DNA of 64,000 bases from an uncultured Eubacteriales bacterium (GCA_949292905.1 CASFAV010000009.1:1-64000); one strand, 5' to 3'. Positions 35,363 through 44,054 are shown, numbered from the stretch's first letter. Notes: generated by a model not told the origin, from the letters alone. Program-made: numbers and translations.

Positions 35363-35842
35363 ATGAAAGCGGAAAAGGCGTTCAAAATTCTGGCAATCAT
35401 AAAAGTCGTAGCGTTAGTAGCGCTCGCGATTTATTTTATCGCGTACGGCGCTTACATGCTGTCTGAGTCCGAAAGCGATACGGATGGTATAGAGGACCCG
35501 TGGGCGTCGGCGATAATGGGATTCGCCAAATTGTTCGGCAAGTTAGGCGCGTATGTGTTTTTTGCGATAGGTGCTTTTACGATTTTGGCAACCGTTTACG
35601 TTGTTGTCGAATTTCTTATCATTCCTAACGGCGCGAGAATAATATTCGTTATATCGGATTTTATATCCAATATCTTTATGCTTGCGATGGTCCTGCTTGT
35701 GGTGTATTCAGAAATATTTACGTTTTGTGCGATTATGTTAGCATTTCTATTATACTTTATATGCGTGGATATCGCGGGCTTTATTTCGTACAGGGAATAT
35801 AAACGGTTGAAAAATGCTTCGCGCGGGCTTCGACCGCGATGA
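35363..35842 (+). CDS. Short multi-spanning membrane protein, fourth of a tandem family
   Basis: A 159-residue product that corresponds to roughly the first half of its upstream paralogues: K-A-E-K-A-F-K-I-L-A-I-I-K-V-V-A-L at the start and a positively flanked I-I-P-N-G-A-R-I-I-F-V-I-S-D-F-I-S-N-I where the others have R-R-G-x-x-R-G-F. Four hydrophobic segments. It may be a naturally short member or a truncated copy with a clean stop. Followed by a strong bidirectional terminator. Confidence 0.6.
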   Translation: MKAEKAFKILAIIKVVALVALAIYFIAYGAYMLSESESDTDGIEDPWASAIMGFAKLFGKLGAYVFFAIGAFTILATVYVVVEFLIIPNGARIIFVISDFISNIFMLAMVLLVVYSEIFTFCAIMLAFLLYFICVDIAGFISYREYKRLKNASRGLRPR

Positions 35843-35866
35843 AATGGAGGACAGTTTCGGACAAAC

Positions 35867-35896
35867 AAAAACTCCGGCAAGGTTCCGGAGTTTTTC
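35867..35896. terminator. Bidirectional terminator
   Basis: ACTCCGG (35871-35877) pairs with CCGGAGT (35885-35891), with A4 before and T5 after, between the convergent membrane cluster and htrA-like gene. Confidence 0.88.
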
Positions 35897-35927
35897 GTTT
35901 TCATATAAAGCCTGTCGGATGAACGCG

Positions 35928-37217
35928 TCAGCCTTTGAACCCGTAAACGTACTGATACATCGTAATATTTACGGTGGATTCGGTGTAGGTGTAGTTAATC
36001 GGTCCGAATATTCCGGTAGAAGTAGTGACCACCGTGACGATATGGAAGGTCACCACGTCTCCGATCTCGGCTTCCGCAAGCATCGTTTCGATAGTGTACG
36101 AATCGGTAAATCTGCGCTCCAGGCCGTTTACGGTCACTCCCGTGATGAGCGTGCCCGCGGCGATCACTCCCTCGGTATCCGAGCGCGCGATGCTTCCGTA
36201 CTCCGTGACTTCCGATACGTAGAAATAATATTCGTTTTCCGCGGGAGCAAGCTCGCCGATTTGCGGGAAATTGCTTTCGACGGAGTCTTTGTCTAATTGC
36301 GCTATACTTACGCCGAGACGTATCTTCCCTTCTATATATCCGAGCCCGTTATATTCGGGATTGCCCGCCGTGGAGATTATGGAGTCCGCCACGTATTTTG
36401 CTGTCGATACGGGAATGGCGTAGCCCACGCCGTCTATAGAGCTTCCCGTAGTCTTGGCGTTCACTATCCCGATGAGATAGCCGTTGGCGTCGAAGAGGGC
36501 GCCGCCGGAGTTACCGCCGTTGATCGCGGCGTCGGTCTGCAGGAGCGTCATGGTTACGCCGTCGAGCTTTACGGAACGCTCTATCCCGCTGATGATACCT
36601 TTGGTGACAGTAATGCCCGCGCCGAGAGGATTACCTATCGCGGTGGCCTCTTCGCCGAGCAGATAGGGCGAAGCCGAAACGTCGCGGCAAGTCGCGTAAT
36701 TGTAACCCTTTCCCGATACTTTGAGTACCGCAATGTCCTGATCGTCGTCCATTCCGATTACCGTCGCGTCGAGGATAACGTCGTTGGAGCTGTCGAGATC
36801 GCCGTCGTTGACCGTAACTTTGATGACTGCCGCGTCTTCAACTACATGACAGCATGTGATTATCATACTGGCGTCTTCGCCTTCCACGCTACCGTAGAAC
36901 ACTCCCGCTCCCGCCGCGCTCGGCGCGGTGTTTAAGTCGGTAGATATGCTGATAAGCACCACGGAAGTCTGTACGGCTTCTATAACTTCGGTATAGCTCG
37001 TGGCGTTTTCCGCGGGTGCTCCGGTAGAGGTATTGACCGTGTATTGGTTATATACGATATCCGCGTCGGAGGAATTGTTGCCGGAAGACACTTTGCCTGT
37101 TTCGGAGTTTATTTCGTCGAGATCGTCACCCGTAACGCACGCGCACAGCGTCACGGCAAGTACCACCGTCAGAACGACGGCTATAAGCATTACTGAAAGC
37201 TTTTTGGGATTTCTCAT
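35928..37217 (-). CDS. HtrA/DegP-like trypsin-fold serine protease, probable lipoprotein
   Basis: A secreted quality-control protease. The 429 residues begin with a signal peptide and a plausible lipobox L-C-A-C (Cys27), then a disordered Ser/Asn/Asp linker. The trypsin-like domain has a full triad: H124 (T-C-C-H-V-V), D161 (D-Q-D-I-A-V-L-K) and S237 (G-G-N-S-G-G-A). The C-terminal part (about 290-429) is a PDZ-like region with an unusual Thr/Tyr-rich tail. The ATG at 37217 is chosen because AAAGGCAG precedes it; an earlier in-frame ATG (37247) lies at or before the predicted transcription start. Confidence 0.85.
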   Translation of the reverse strand: MRNPKKLSVMLIAVVLTVVLAVTLCACVTGDDLDEINSETGKVSSGNNSSDADIVYNQYTVNTSTGAPAENATSYTEVIEAVQTSVVLISISTDLNTAPSAAGAGVFYGSVEGEDASMIITCCHVVEDAAVIKVTVNDGDLDSSNDVILDATVIGMDDDQDIAVLKVSGKGYNYATCRDVSASPYLLGEEATAIGNPLGAGITVTKGIISGIERSVKLDGVTMTLLQTDAAINGGNSGGALFDANGYLIGIVNAKTTGSSIDGVGYAIPVSTAKYVADSIISTAGNPEYNGLGYIEGKIRLGVSIAQLDKDSVESNFPQIGELAPAENEYYFYVSEVTEYGSIARSDTEGVIAAGTLITGVTVNGLERRFTDSYTIETMLAEAEIGDVVTFHIVTVVTTSTGIFGPINYTYTESTVNITMYQYVYGFKG

Positions 37218-37251
37218 TGTTAAAACTGCCTTTTTTGATTTATACATATAT

Positions 37252-37281
37252 ATTATAGCTATATTGTGTCCGTTTTGTGAA
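37252..37281 (-). promoter_or_regulatory. Promoter of the htrA-like gene
   Basis: Minus strand TTCACA (37281-37276), 18-base spacer, TATAAT (37257-37252). Confidence 0.5.
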
Positions 37282-37407
37282 GCGGATATGAGATTTTTCT
37301 ATCGTTTTTACATAAACATTATATGACATTTTTAGTGCATTTACGCCCTTTTACGCGCTTGCGCACGGTGTATCATCTGGAAGTACAACACAACGGAGAA
37401 TATCGGA

Positions 37408-37719
37408 ATGCTTAACTACGATCTTCATAAGGGCACGCTTACCGTGACCCTGGCAGGCGACATAGACCACGCTTCCGCGCCGGGAATGCGCGTATTCATG
37501 GACAATCTGATCAAAAAAGAATGTTCCGTTTATAACCGCTTCGTATTGGACATGAGCGGCATAACGTTCATGGATTCCACTGCCGTAGGGCTCATAATGG
37601 GACGCTACAAATTACTGAAATCGCTCGGAAAAGCGGTGCATTTCCGCGAACCTTCGCAAGTCGCGGACAAGGTACTGAAAGTCAGCGGATTATATACGAT
37701 AATCGACAGGATAGATTAA
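37408..37719 (+). CDS. spoIIAA: Anti-sigma-F factor antagonist SpoIIAA
   Basis: STAS-domain protein that releases sigma-F by binding SpoIIAB in the forespore. The 103 residues contain the phosphorylation site in M-D56-S57-T-A-V-G, with S57 as the target serine. The length is slightly under the Bacillus protein. First gene of the sigma-F operon; RBS CGGAGAA. Twenty bases separate it from spoIIAB. A sigma-H promoter is expected but I could not identify one clearly. Confidence 0.95.
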   Translation: MLNYDLHKGTLTVTLAGDIDHASAPGMRVFMDNLIKKECSVYNRFVLDMSGITFMDSTAVGLIMGRYKLLKSLGKAVHFREPSQVADKVLKVSGLYTIIDRID

Positions 37720-37739
37720 GGCAAGAGAGGTAGGCTTAT

Positions 37740-38168
37740 ATGGCAAACAAGGACACTCTGACGATCAAAGTCAACGCGCTGGCGGCTAACGAAAGTTTCC
37801 TGCGCAGCACCGTGGGGGCATATGCGGCGCGTATAAATCCGACGATAGAGACGGTATCGGATCTTAAAACGGCTATAAGCGAGGCGGTCACTAATTCTAT
37901 AGTGCACGGATACGATTGCGATCCCGAAGGCATCATCACGGTGAATTGCGATATCGTGGACGGAGTTCTCAACGTAGAGATACGCGACAACGGCAAAGGC
38001 ATCGAGGACGTGGAGAAAGCGATGAGCGATTTCTATACTACCAAGGGCGAAGAGGAGCGTAGCGGACTGGGTTTCACGATAATGAAAAGTTTCATGGACA
38101 CTCTTGAAGTGATATCCGCTCCCGGCGAAGGCACTACGGTCAAGATGAGCAAAAAGCTCACCGCATAA
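37740..38168 (+). CDS. spoIIAB: Anti-sigma-F factor and serine kinase SpoIIAB
   Basis: Binds and inhibits sigma-F and phosphorylates SpoIIAA. The 142-residue GHKL kinase has the N-box E-A-V-T-N-S-I-V-H-G, the D-N-G-K-G-I-E-D ATP-lid motif and R-S-G-L-G-F-T-I-M. RBS AGAGAGG. The stop codon abuts the sigF ATG. Confidence 0.95.
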   Translation: MANKDTLTIKVNALAANESFLRSTVGAYAARINPTIETVSDLKTAISEAVTNSIVHGYDCDPEGIITVNCDIVDGVLNVEIRDNGKGIEDVEKAMSDFYTTKGEEERSGLGFTIMKSFMDTLEVISAPGEGTTVKMSKKLTA

Positions 38169-38882
38169 ATGCTTACGCCCGAGGAAATACACGAGAAGAT
38201 AGTCAAGGCACAGGCGGGCGACGAAGCGGCGAAGACGGAGCTAGTGGAAAGCAATATGCCGCTTATAAAAAGCATCGTACGGCGCTACAAGAACAAGCAG
38301 ATCGAATACGAAGATCTCATACAGCTCGGAACGCTGGGACTCGTTAAAGCCGTAAACAATTTCGATACGAATTACGGCGTAAGGTTTTCTACGTACGCCG
38401 TGCCGATGATAGCGGGTGAAATAAAGCGGTTTATACGCGACGACGGGGCGATCAAAGTGAGCCGTTCGGTGAAAGCGCAGGCGCTGGAGATGAATAAGTT
38501 TATCGAAGCCTTCCGCAACGACTATTCGCGAAGTCCCACGATAGAGGAGCTTGCGGACAGGTTCGGCGTGGAAGCTTCGGAAGTCACCTTCATAATGGAA
38601 AGCTCGCGCTATCCCGTATCCATTAACGCGGAAACGGACGACGACAATCTCAGTCTCGCCGACAAGATAGCCGACACCCGCGACGAAAACGACGAGCTCG
38701 ACAAGATGCTATTAAAGGACGTCATCGCAAATCTCGACGCAAGGGACAGAAAAATAATAATTCTGCGCTATTTCCGCGACAGGACACAAAGCGAAGTCGC
38801 CGAGGAACTGGGCGTGAGTCAGGTACAGGTTTCGCGGCTGGAAAGCAAAATACTTGCCCGAATGAAAGAAATGCTTTCGTAA
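38169..38882 (+). CDS. sigF: RNA polymerase sigma-F factor
   Basis: Forespore-specific sigma factor. The 237 residues include an N-terminal segment that binds SpoIIAB, region 2 with N-N-F-D-T-N-Y-G-V-R-F-S-T-Y-A-V-P-M-I-A-G-E-I-K-R (about 60-85), region 3, and a region-4 helix-turn-helix S-E-V-A-E-E-L-G-V-S-Q-V-Q-V-S-R-L-E. The order spoIIAA-spoIIAB-sigF is the invariant sporulation module. Confidence 0.95.
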   Translation: MLTPEEIHEKIVKAQAGDEAAKTELVESNMPLIKSIVRRYKNKQIEYEDLIQLGTLGLVKAVNNFDTNYGVRFSTYAVPMIAGEIKRFIRDDGAIKVSRSVKAQALEMNKFIEAFRNDYSRSPTIEELADRFGVEASEVTFIMESSRYPVSINAETDDDNLSLADKIADTRDENDELDKMLLKDVIANLDARDRKIIILRYFRDRTQSEVAEELGVSQVQVSRLESKILARMKEMLS

Positions 38883-38908
38883 AGGGTATAAATAATTCCC
38901 GTTTGTAG

Positions 38909-38936
38909 AAAATTCCTCTCAAAGGGGAATTTTTTT
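38909..38936 (+). terminator. Terminator between sigF and spoVAC
   Basis: AAAATTCC (38909-38916) pairs with GGAATTTT (38926-38933), followed by more T. It separates the sigma-F operon from spoVA, which is expected to be switched on later in the forespore. Confidence 0.8.
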
Positions 38937-39006
38937 ATGCGTAAAGAATGTAAAGAGCGCGAAGAGATATTCCGACCGGATATAGCCGAAAAGGAGATAA
39001 AAACGG

Positions 39007-39465
39007 ATGAACGAGCCGAACGAAGCCTATCTTAAACTTATCAAAGAAAAAATGCCGAAATCCAAACATCTCCTCACGATGTTCAGGGCTTTCTGGACGG
39101 GTGGGACGATCTGTTGTATAGGTCAGGCTTTCACGGACCTGTACGGATACCTGTTCGCCGAACTCGGAGAAAAGGACGTGGCGGCGCTTACGACGATAAC
39201 GCTCATCTTCATAACCGCCGTACTCACCGGCTTCGGGATCTACGACAAGATAGGCGCTTACGCCGGCGCGGGTTCCATAGTGCCGATAACCGGCTTTGCC
39301 AATTCCGTAGTTTCTCCCGCCGTGGAGCACAAGCGCGAAGGCGTGGTATTCGGATTGTGCGCCAATATGTTTTCCGTAGCGGGGCCCGTTATCGTATTCG
39401 GCATATCTTCGTCCGTGCTGGTAGGGCTTATCGTCATACTTTTCAAGGGGGCTTTCGGAGGATGA
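39007..39465 (+). CDS. spoVAC: Stage V sporulation protein AC
   Basis: Inner-membrane component of the dipicolinic-acid channel used to fill and empty spores. The 152 residues have about four hydrophobic helices; the pattern F-W-T-G-G-T-I-C-C-I-G-Q, then G-A-G-S-I-V-P-I-T-G-F-A-N-S-V-V-S-P-A and F-G-L-C-A-N-M-F are conserved SpoVAC segments. RBS AAGGAG. It overlaps spoVAD by four bases. Only C, D and E are present, as is common in Clostridia. Confidence 0.94.
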   Translation: MNEPNEAYLKLIKEKMPKSKHLLTMFRAFWTGGTICCIGQAFTDLYGYLFAELGEKDVAALTTITLIFITAVLTGFGIYDKIGAYAGAGSIVPITGFANSVVSPAVEHKREGVVFGLCANMFSVAGPVIVFGISSSVLVGLIVILFKGAFGG

Positions 39466-40457
39466 AGAACCATACCGTGTTTTTCAAGTCGGGCGTATTA
39501 ATAGAAGATACCGCGACTATAGTCGGTCCCAAAGAAGCCGAAGGTCCGCTCGGTAAGTATTTCGATAAATCGGTTAAAGACGATCTGCTCGGACAGAAAA
39601 GCCACGAAAAAGCGGAAATGCGCCTGCATATTTCCGCTATAAGGTATCTTCTGAACAAAACGGGGCACAAAGACGGCGACGTCGATCTTTGCATAAGCGG
39701 CGATCTCCTCGACGAGATCGTGGGCGCGAGCCTTACCATGCGGGAATTCGATATACCTTTCATGGGCGTGTATAACGCATGCGCCACCTTCGCCGAAAGT
39801 CTCATACTCGCTTCCTCGCTCATAGACGGCGGCAATTTTGAAAGAATAATTTGTTCGACGTCGAGCCATTTCTGCACGGCGGAAAGGCAGTACAGATTTC
39901 CTCTGGAACTCGGCAATCAGAGAACGCCTCTTTCGCAGTGGACGGCTACCGGCGTGGGCGCCACGATGCTCAACAGAGTCAAGGGCAAGATACGTATCGA
40001 CTGCGCCACGATAGGCAGAGTTGTCGACTACGGCGTGCGCGACGCCAACGATATGGGCGCTTGTATGGCTCCCGCCGCGCGCGAGACTCTGCTCGCGCAT
40101 CTGGAAGGTAGCTCCCGCGACGTGGATTATTACGACATGATACTTACCGGTGATCTGGGCGAAGCGGGTTCGGGATTGTTGAGGTTGCTTATGGAAGAAA
40201 AAGGCGTGCGTCTCGGGGACAAGTATCGCGACTGCGGCGTATTGCTTTTCAACCGCGCGGCGCAGGACGTGGGTCAGGGCGGTAGCGGCGCGGCTTGCTC
40301 AAGCAGTGTTTTCAACAGCTTCGTGTACAAGAAAATGATGTGCGGGGAACTGAAAAGAGTATTGCTGATACCTACGGGCGCGCTTTGCTCCAAAACGAGC
40401 ACGCTACAGGGAGAGACTGTTCCCGGCATCGCGCACGCCGTGAGTTTTACCATTTGA
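39462..40457 (+). CDS. spoVAD: Stage V sporulation protein AD
   Basis: Dipicolinic-acid-binding protein with a thiolase-like fold, 331 residues. It has I-V-G-P-K-E-A-E-G-P-L at residue 20, S-S-H-F-C-T-A-E-R-Q-Y-R-F-P-L-E, and the G-D-L-G-E-A-G-S segment. The ATG at 39462 overlaps spoVAC as ATGA; the frame is open upstream but those residues read through spoVAC. GGAGG touches the ATG, so AAGGGGG ten bases upstream is the likelier ribosome site. Confidence 0.94.
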   Translation: MKNHTVFFKSGVLIEDTATIVGPKEAEGPLGKYFDKSVKDDLLGQKSHEKAEMRLHISAIRYLLNKTGHKDGDVDLCISGDLLDEIVGASLTMREFDIPFMGVYNACATFAESLILASSLIDGGNFERIICSTSSHFCTAERQYRFPLELGNQRTPLSQWTATGVGATMLNRVKGKIRIDCATIGRVVDYGVRDANDMGACMAPAARETLLAHLEGSSRDVDYYDMILTGDLGEAGSGLLRLLMEEKGVRLGDKYRDCGVLLFNRAAQDVGQGGSGAACSSSVFNSFVYKKMMCGELKRVLLIPTGALCSKTSTLQGETVPGIAHAVSFTI

Positions 40458-40468
40458 CGGGAGGAGAT

Positions 40469-40834
40469 ATGGAAACGTTCTTGACTTATCTTCAGGTTTT
40501 CGCCGTGGGCGGCACCGTATGTATGATCGGTCAGGTGATCATTAACACCACCAAGGTCACTTCGGCGCGCATACTCGTAGGCTATCTTTTGTTGGGCGTA
40601 GTGCTCGAAACGGCTGGCGTCTATAAATATGTACGCGATTTCGGTAAGGCAGGCGCTACCGTGCCAATTATGGGATTCGGAAGCAATCTCGCGCGCGGCG
40701 CCATCGACGGCGCTCTCGAGAGCGGTATTCTCGGCGCTGTAACTGGCGGGATGGAAGCCGTCGCCGCGGGCATTGCCGCAGTCATATTTTTCGCATTCAT
40801 AGTAGGGCTCGTAGCTACTCCGAAAACAAAGTAA
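40469..40834 (+). CDS. spoVAE: Stage V sporulation protein AE
   Basis: A 121-residue membrane partner of SpoVAC and SpoVAD (the SpoVAEb type). It shares the G-G-T-V-C-M-I-G-Q and A-G-A-T-V-P-I-M-G-F-G-S-N-L-A-R-G-A segments with SpoVAC, as expected for these related channel proteins. The ATG at 40469 follows GGGAGGAG. It ends the spoVA unit; no clear terminator follows. Confidence 0.93.
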   Translation: METFLTYLQVFAVGGTVCMIGQVIINTTKVTSARILVGYLLLGVVLETAGVYKYVRDFGKAGATVPIMGFGSNLARGAIDGALESGILGAVTGGMEAVAAGIAAVIFFAFIVGLVATPKTK

Positions 40835-40857
40835 CGTAGCCTGCGGAGCTTATCGGC

Positions 40858-40887
40858 TTGACTTAATGCGACCGACGGATATATAAT
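40858..40887 (+). promoter_or_regulatory. Sigma-A promoter of the ECF S-component gene, leaderless spacing
   Basis: TTGACT (40858-40863), 18-base spacer, TATAAT (40882-40887). The predicted start falls one base before the ATG at 40895; no Shine-Dalgarno site exists. Confidence 0.75.
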
Positions 40888-40894
40888 ATCCGTG

Positions 40895-41485
40895 ATGAAA
40901 AGTAAAGAGCTCGCTTTTATAGGAATATTCGCGGCGCTCGTTATCGTCTTGCAGGCGATCGCCGAAATAAGCAGACTCCTCGGCCTGCCGATGTCGCTTG
41001 CTCTGGGATTGATCCCCGTGCTTGTCGCCGCCCAGCTCAAAGGAATGAAGATCGGCGCGATCGTAGGTCTTGTCTTCGGGCTTACCAGCATGACGCTCGC
41101 CATCATAGCCGCTTCCTCTTTACCTATAGCCAAAGTTACGATCAATCCGTTGGTTTCCGTATTGCCCCGCGTACTCGTCGGAGTCGTTTGCGGCGGCGTG
41201 TATAAGCTCGTATCGCGTAACTCAGCTTCCAAACCGAGGCGGGTATTCAACAGCGTTGCAGCCACTCTTAGCGGTATAATCACCAATACGGCGCTTTATC
41301 TCGGGATGTTCCTTGCGTTCGCTTACGGCAGGAGCTTCGGCGAAACGACTATAGATCTCAAGTGGGTGCTTGCGACCGTCGTTGCGCTGAATACGGTGAT
41401 CGAAGTCGTCGCGTTTACGCTTATCGTGCCGGCGACGGTCATCTCCATAGAAAACTGGCAAAAAAATAACGGTGAACGGATATGA
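40895..41485 (+). CDS. ECF transporter S-component-like membrane protein
   Basis: A 196-residue protein with about six hydrophobic helices and a layout typical of vitamin-binding S-components: an N-terminal L-A-F-I-G-I-F-A-A-L-V-I-V-L-Q, G-L-I-P-V-L-V-A-A-Q-L-K-G in the first third, L-P-R-V-L-V-G-V-V-C-G-G at the middle and a final G-L-like helix. The substrate is not identifiable and no EcfA/EcfT genes are nearby, so it would share a module encoded elsewhere. ATG at 40895 is used; GTG at 40892 is directly before it. It overlaps pepP by four bases (ATGA). Confidence 0.72.
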   Translation: MKSKELAFIGIFAALVIVLQAIAEISRLLGLPMSLALGLIPVLVAAQLKGMKIGAIVGLVFGLTSMTLAIIAASSLPIAKVTINPLVSVLPRVLVGVVCGGVYKLVSRNSASKPRRVFNSVAATLSGIITNTALYLGMFLAFAYGRSFGETTIDLKWVLATVVALNTVIEVVAFTLIVPATVISIENWQKNNGERI

Positions 41486-42564
41486 AAAACAAATCAGGCA
41501 CGACAGGGCTGAATATTGTGAGCGGAACTCCGGTAACGGAGAAAAACAAAGGCGTGGTAGTGCTCGACGAGGCGAATTTATTTTATTTTACGCGGTATTC
41601 GAATGCCGACGCGGCAATATTGATAACGGGCGACAAACGCTATTATATATGCGACAAGCGTGTGAGCGAAGAGGCGGGAGAATTACTCGAAGCTTACGAG
41701 ATCGTCGATGCCGGCGCGCTTTCCTATGCGGAAAAAGCGGCAGAATTGGCAAAAGCCGCGGGGATAGCCGAACTCGGATACGAAGATGAACGCATATCTC
41801 ATCGCGACTATCTCACGCTATCAAATAGTGCAGGTTATGTTCTTACGCCGTCGGAGGACGAAATACGCGCTCTGCGCGCCGTGAAAAGCGAATACGAACT
41901 CGAATGCGTGCGTAACGCGCAAGCGGTTACCGACGCCGTTTTCGGAGAGCTATTGTCTTATATCGCACCCGGAAAAAGCGAGCGCGAAGTGAAAGCCTTT
42001 ATAGACGCGCGAATGGCGGAAAAGGGCGCTTCGCCTGCCTTCGACACCATAGTGGCGTTCGGCGCGAACACCTCTAAACCGCACGCTCATGCGGGCGATA
42101 ACCGACTCGAAGAACGCGACGCGGTCACCGTCGATTTCGGGGCGAAAAAAGATGGTTATTGCTCGGATATGACGCGGAGTTTCGTGTACGGCGGCGCATG
42201 CGAGGAATACGTTAATCTTTACGAAGCCGTGCTTGAAGCACAGAAAACGGCTATAGCAAACATCAAAGCGGGTATGAGCGGCGCGGAGTGCCACGCGGTG
42301 GCGGCCGATGTGCTCGAGGCTCGCGGATACGGCGAATATTTCACTCATTCACTCGGACATTCTCTCGGCGTCGAGATACACGAGTTGCCCGCGCTTTCGC
42401 CGAGAAATCCGCTTCCCGTACCCGCAGGAGCGCTCACCAGCGTCGAACCGGGCGCGTATATCCCCGGAAAATTCGGCGTTCGCATAGAAGATATCGTTGC
42501 TTTTGAAAAAGATAGGGTGTATAACTTGACAAAGTCACCGAAAAATTTAATAATATTAGGGTAA
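41482..42564 (+). CDS. pepP: Xaa-Pro aminopeptidase family metallopeptidase
   Basis: Removes N-terminal residues ahead of proline. The 360 residues form an N-terminal creatinase-like domain (1-125) and a pita-bread catalytic domain with the five metal ligands D218, D229, H293, E322 and E336 (in V-D-F-G, S-D-M-T-R, L-G-H-S-L-G, V-E-P-G and I-E-D). This gene directly precedes efp in many Bacillota, as here. Its start is inside the end of the S-component gene. Confidence 0.9.
   Translation: MKNKSGTTGLNIVSGTPVTEKNKGVVVLDEANLFYFTRYSNADAAILITGDKRYYICDKRVSEEAGELLEAYEIVDAGALSYAEKAAELAKAAGIAELGYEDERISHRDYLTLSNSAGYVLTPSEDEIRALRAVKSEYELECVRNAQAVTDAVFGELLSYIAPGKSEREVKAFIDARMAEKGASPAFDTIVAFGANTSKPHAHAGDNRLEERDAVTVDFGAKKDGYCSDMTRSFVYGGACEEYVNLYEAVLEAQKTAIANIKAGMSGAECHAVAADVLEARGYGEYFTHSLGHSLGVEIHELPALSPRNPLPVPAGALTSVEPGAYIPGKFGVRIEDIVAFEKDRVYNLTKSPKNLIILG
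42526..42554 (+). promoter_or_regulatory. Sigma-A promoter of efp
   Basis: TTGACA (42526-42531) inside the 3' end of pepP, 17-base spacer, AATAAT (42549-42554), 28 bases before the efp ATG. Confidence 0.65.
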
Positions 42565-42582
42565 CCAACATCGGAGGTAAAT

Positions 42583-43146
42583 ATGGCAAACAGATTAGCA
42601 GGCGATTTGAGAAAAGGCGATACGTTCGAACTCGACAATACCGTACAGGTAGTCGTTGATTTCCAGCACGTCAAACCCGGCAAGGGCGCGGCGTTCGTGC
42701 GCGTTAAAATGCGCAACGTTATGACCGGAAGCGTTCTCGAACGCACCTTTAACCCCAGCGAAAAATTCGAACTCGCATATATCGAGCGCAAGAAGATGAG
42801 CTACAGCTATTCGGACGGCGATCTCTATTATTTCATGGATAACGATACCTACGATCTTATCCCGATGAATCACGACCTCGTGGAGGACGCTCTTCATTTC
42901 ATCAAAGAGGGGAGCATCGTGGATGTGGCTTTCTATAAAGGTAACCCCTTCTCCGTCGAGCCCGAGAACTTCGTCGTGCTGCAGGTAGCGCAATGCGAAC
43001 CCGGTATCCCCGGCGCGACCGCGCAACCCGGAAGCAAAGCCGCGACTCTCGAGACCGGCTATGTTATCCAGGTGCCGCTTTTCATCGAAGAAGGCGAAAT
43101 GATCCGCGTGGACACCCGTACGGGCGAATATATGTCCCGCGCGTAA
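42583..43146 (+). CDS. efp: Translation elongation factor P
   Basis: Rescues ribosomes stalled on polyproline. The 187-residue protein has three beta-barrel domains; the loop [10 protein letters not shown] near residue 30 carries the lysine that is modified or acts unmodified at the peptidyl-transferase centre. The C-terminal domain ends with [12 protein letters not shown], the family end. RBS TCGGAGG. A strong terminator follows. Confidence 0.96.
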   Translation: MANRLAGDLRKGDTFELDNTVQVVVDFQHVKPGKGAAFVRVKMRNVMTGSVLERTFNPSEKFELAYIERKKMSYSYSDGDLYYFMDNDTYDLIPMNHDLVEDALHFIKEGSIVDVAFYKGNPFSVEPENFVVLQVAQCEPGIPGATAQPGSKAATLETGYVIQVPLFIEEGEMIRVDTRTGEYMSRA

Positions 43147-43170
43147 ACCTCCGTACGATATAATTCTACA

Positions 43171-43199
43171 AAGACCGCTTAACGGCGGTCTTATTTTTT
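43171..43199 (+). terminator. Terminator of efp
   Basis: AAGACCGC (43171-43178) pairs with GCGGTCTT (43185-43192), followed by a T-run. Confidence 0.88.
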
Positions 43200-43228
43200 G
43201 GCATATCTCAGCCGAACGAGCAATATAT
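43200..43228 (+). promoter_or_regulatory. Possible sigma-E promoter of the spoIIIA operon
   Basis: GGCATATC (43200-43207) resembles the sigma-E -35 element; 13 bases on, CAATATAT is a poor -10 match. SpoIIIA is mother-cell sigma-E dependent in other spore formers, which is the main support. Confidence 0.3.
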
Positions 43229-43235
43229 TTTCGGT

Positions 43236-44054
43236 ATGTTCAGAGCTCTTGTAGGCGAAAAACTGTATGCCGAAATCACCGGACTCATGCCTGCGGAAAC
43301 GGTCACCGAAATACGCTTGCGCGCAGGGCGCGCGCTAAGTATAAGGAACGCTTCTTCGCGCGTGATCTCCTCTTATACCGTAAGCACGGGAGACGTGGCG
43401 GAAGCCATAAGAAGAGCTACCAGAAGCTCTCTATACGCCTGTCAGGACGAGTTACGCGCAGGGTACCTGCGCTATGCCGGCGGGATACGCATAGGGGTAG
43501 GCGGCGAAGGTGTGACCGAGGGAGACAGAATTATTACCTACAAGAACATTACCTCGCTCAACGTGCGTATTCCTCACGAAATAAAAGGTTGCGCCGATAG
43601 GGTGAAGGAGATTTTCGCTCCGTTCAGGAATACTCTCGTGCTTTCGCCGCCATACGGCGGCAAGACAACGATGATCAGAGATATTTCTCGTATTTTGAGC
43701 TACGTAATGGATACGCTTGTAATTGACGAAAGGGACGAAATATGTTGCAATAGCTACGAATTTGGACCATTACTCGATATAATTTCCAATACGCCCAAGC
43801 ATCTTGCCGTAGAAGGCGCCGTGCGCTCGATGAACCCCGAAGCCATAGTCATGGACGAGCTGTATCCAAGCCGCGACGAAGACGTGGTGTCCGAGATACT
43901 GCGTTCCGGTATCAAGCTTGTTGCCAGCGCTCACGCAGACGATCCCAAGGAATTTTTCAAAAGAGCTCCGGGGCTCAAAGAGTGCTTCTCGTACGTTGTC
44001 GTTCTCGGTTATAAGCCGAGCGCGGGGAGCATAAAATCGATAACAAGGTTGTAA
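43236..44054 (+). CDS. spoIIIAA: Stage III sporulation protein AA
   Basis: ATPase thought to power the SpoIIIA-SpoIIQ channel linking mother cell and forespore. The 272 residues show a Walker A S-P-P-Y-G-G-K-T-T near 150 (family members often have Ser in the first position), V-I-D-E-R-D-E as Walker B, and the secretion-ATPase-like M-D-E-L and S-A-H-A segments. No Shine-Dalgarno site is evident before the ATG. First of eight contiguous spoIIIA genes. Confidence 0.93.
   Translation: MFRALVGEKLYAEITGLMPAETVTEIRLRAGRALSIRNASSRVISSYTVSTGDVAEAIRRATRSSLYACQDELRAGYLRYAGGIRIGVGGEGVTEGDRIITYKNITSLNVRIPHEIKGCADRVKEIFAPFRNTLVLSPPYGGKTTMIRDISRILSYVMDTLVIDERDEICCNSYEFGPLLDIISNTPKHLAVEGAVRSMNPEAIVMDELYPSRDEDVVSEILRSGIKLVASAHADDPKEFFKRAPGLKECFSYVVVLGYKPSAGSIKSITRL

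Noticed and set aside
37218..37247. Earlier ATG of the HtrA-like protease
   Set aside because: It lies at or upstream of the predicted transcription start and would spoil the signal peptide spacing.
38937..39035. 32-codon frame between sigF and spoVAC
   Set aside because: Starts at the base of a terminator hairpin, overlaps spoVAC and has no ribosome site.
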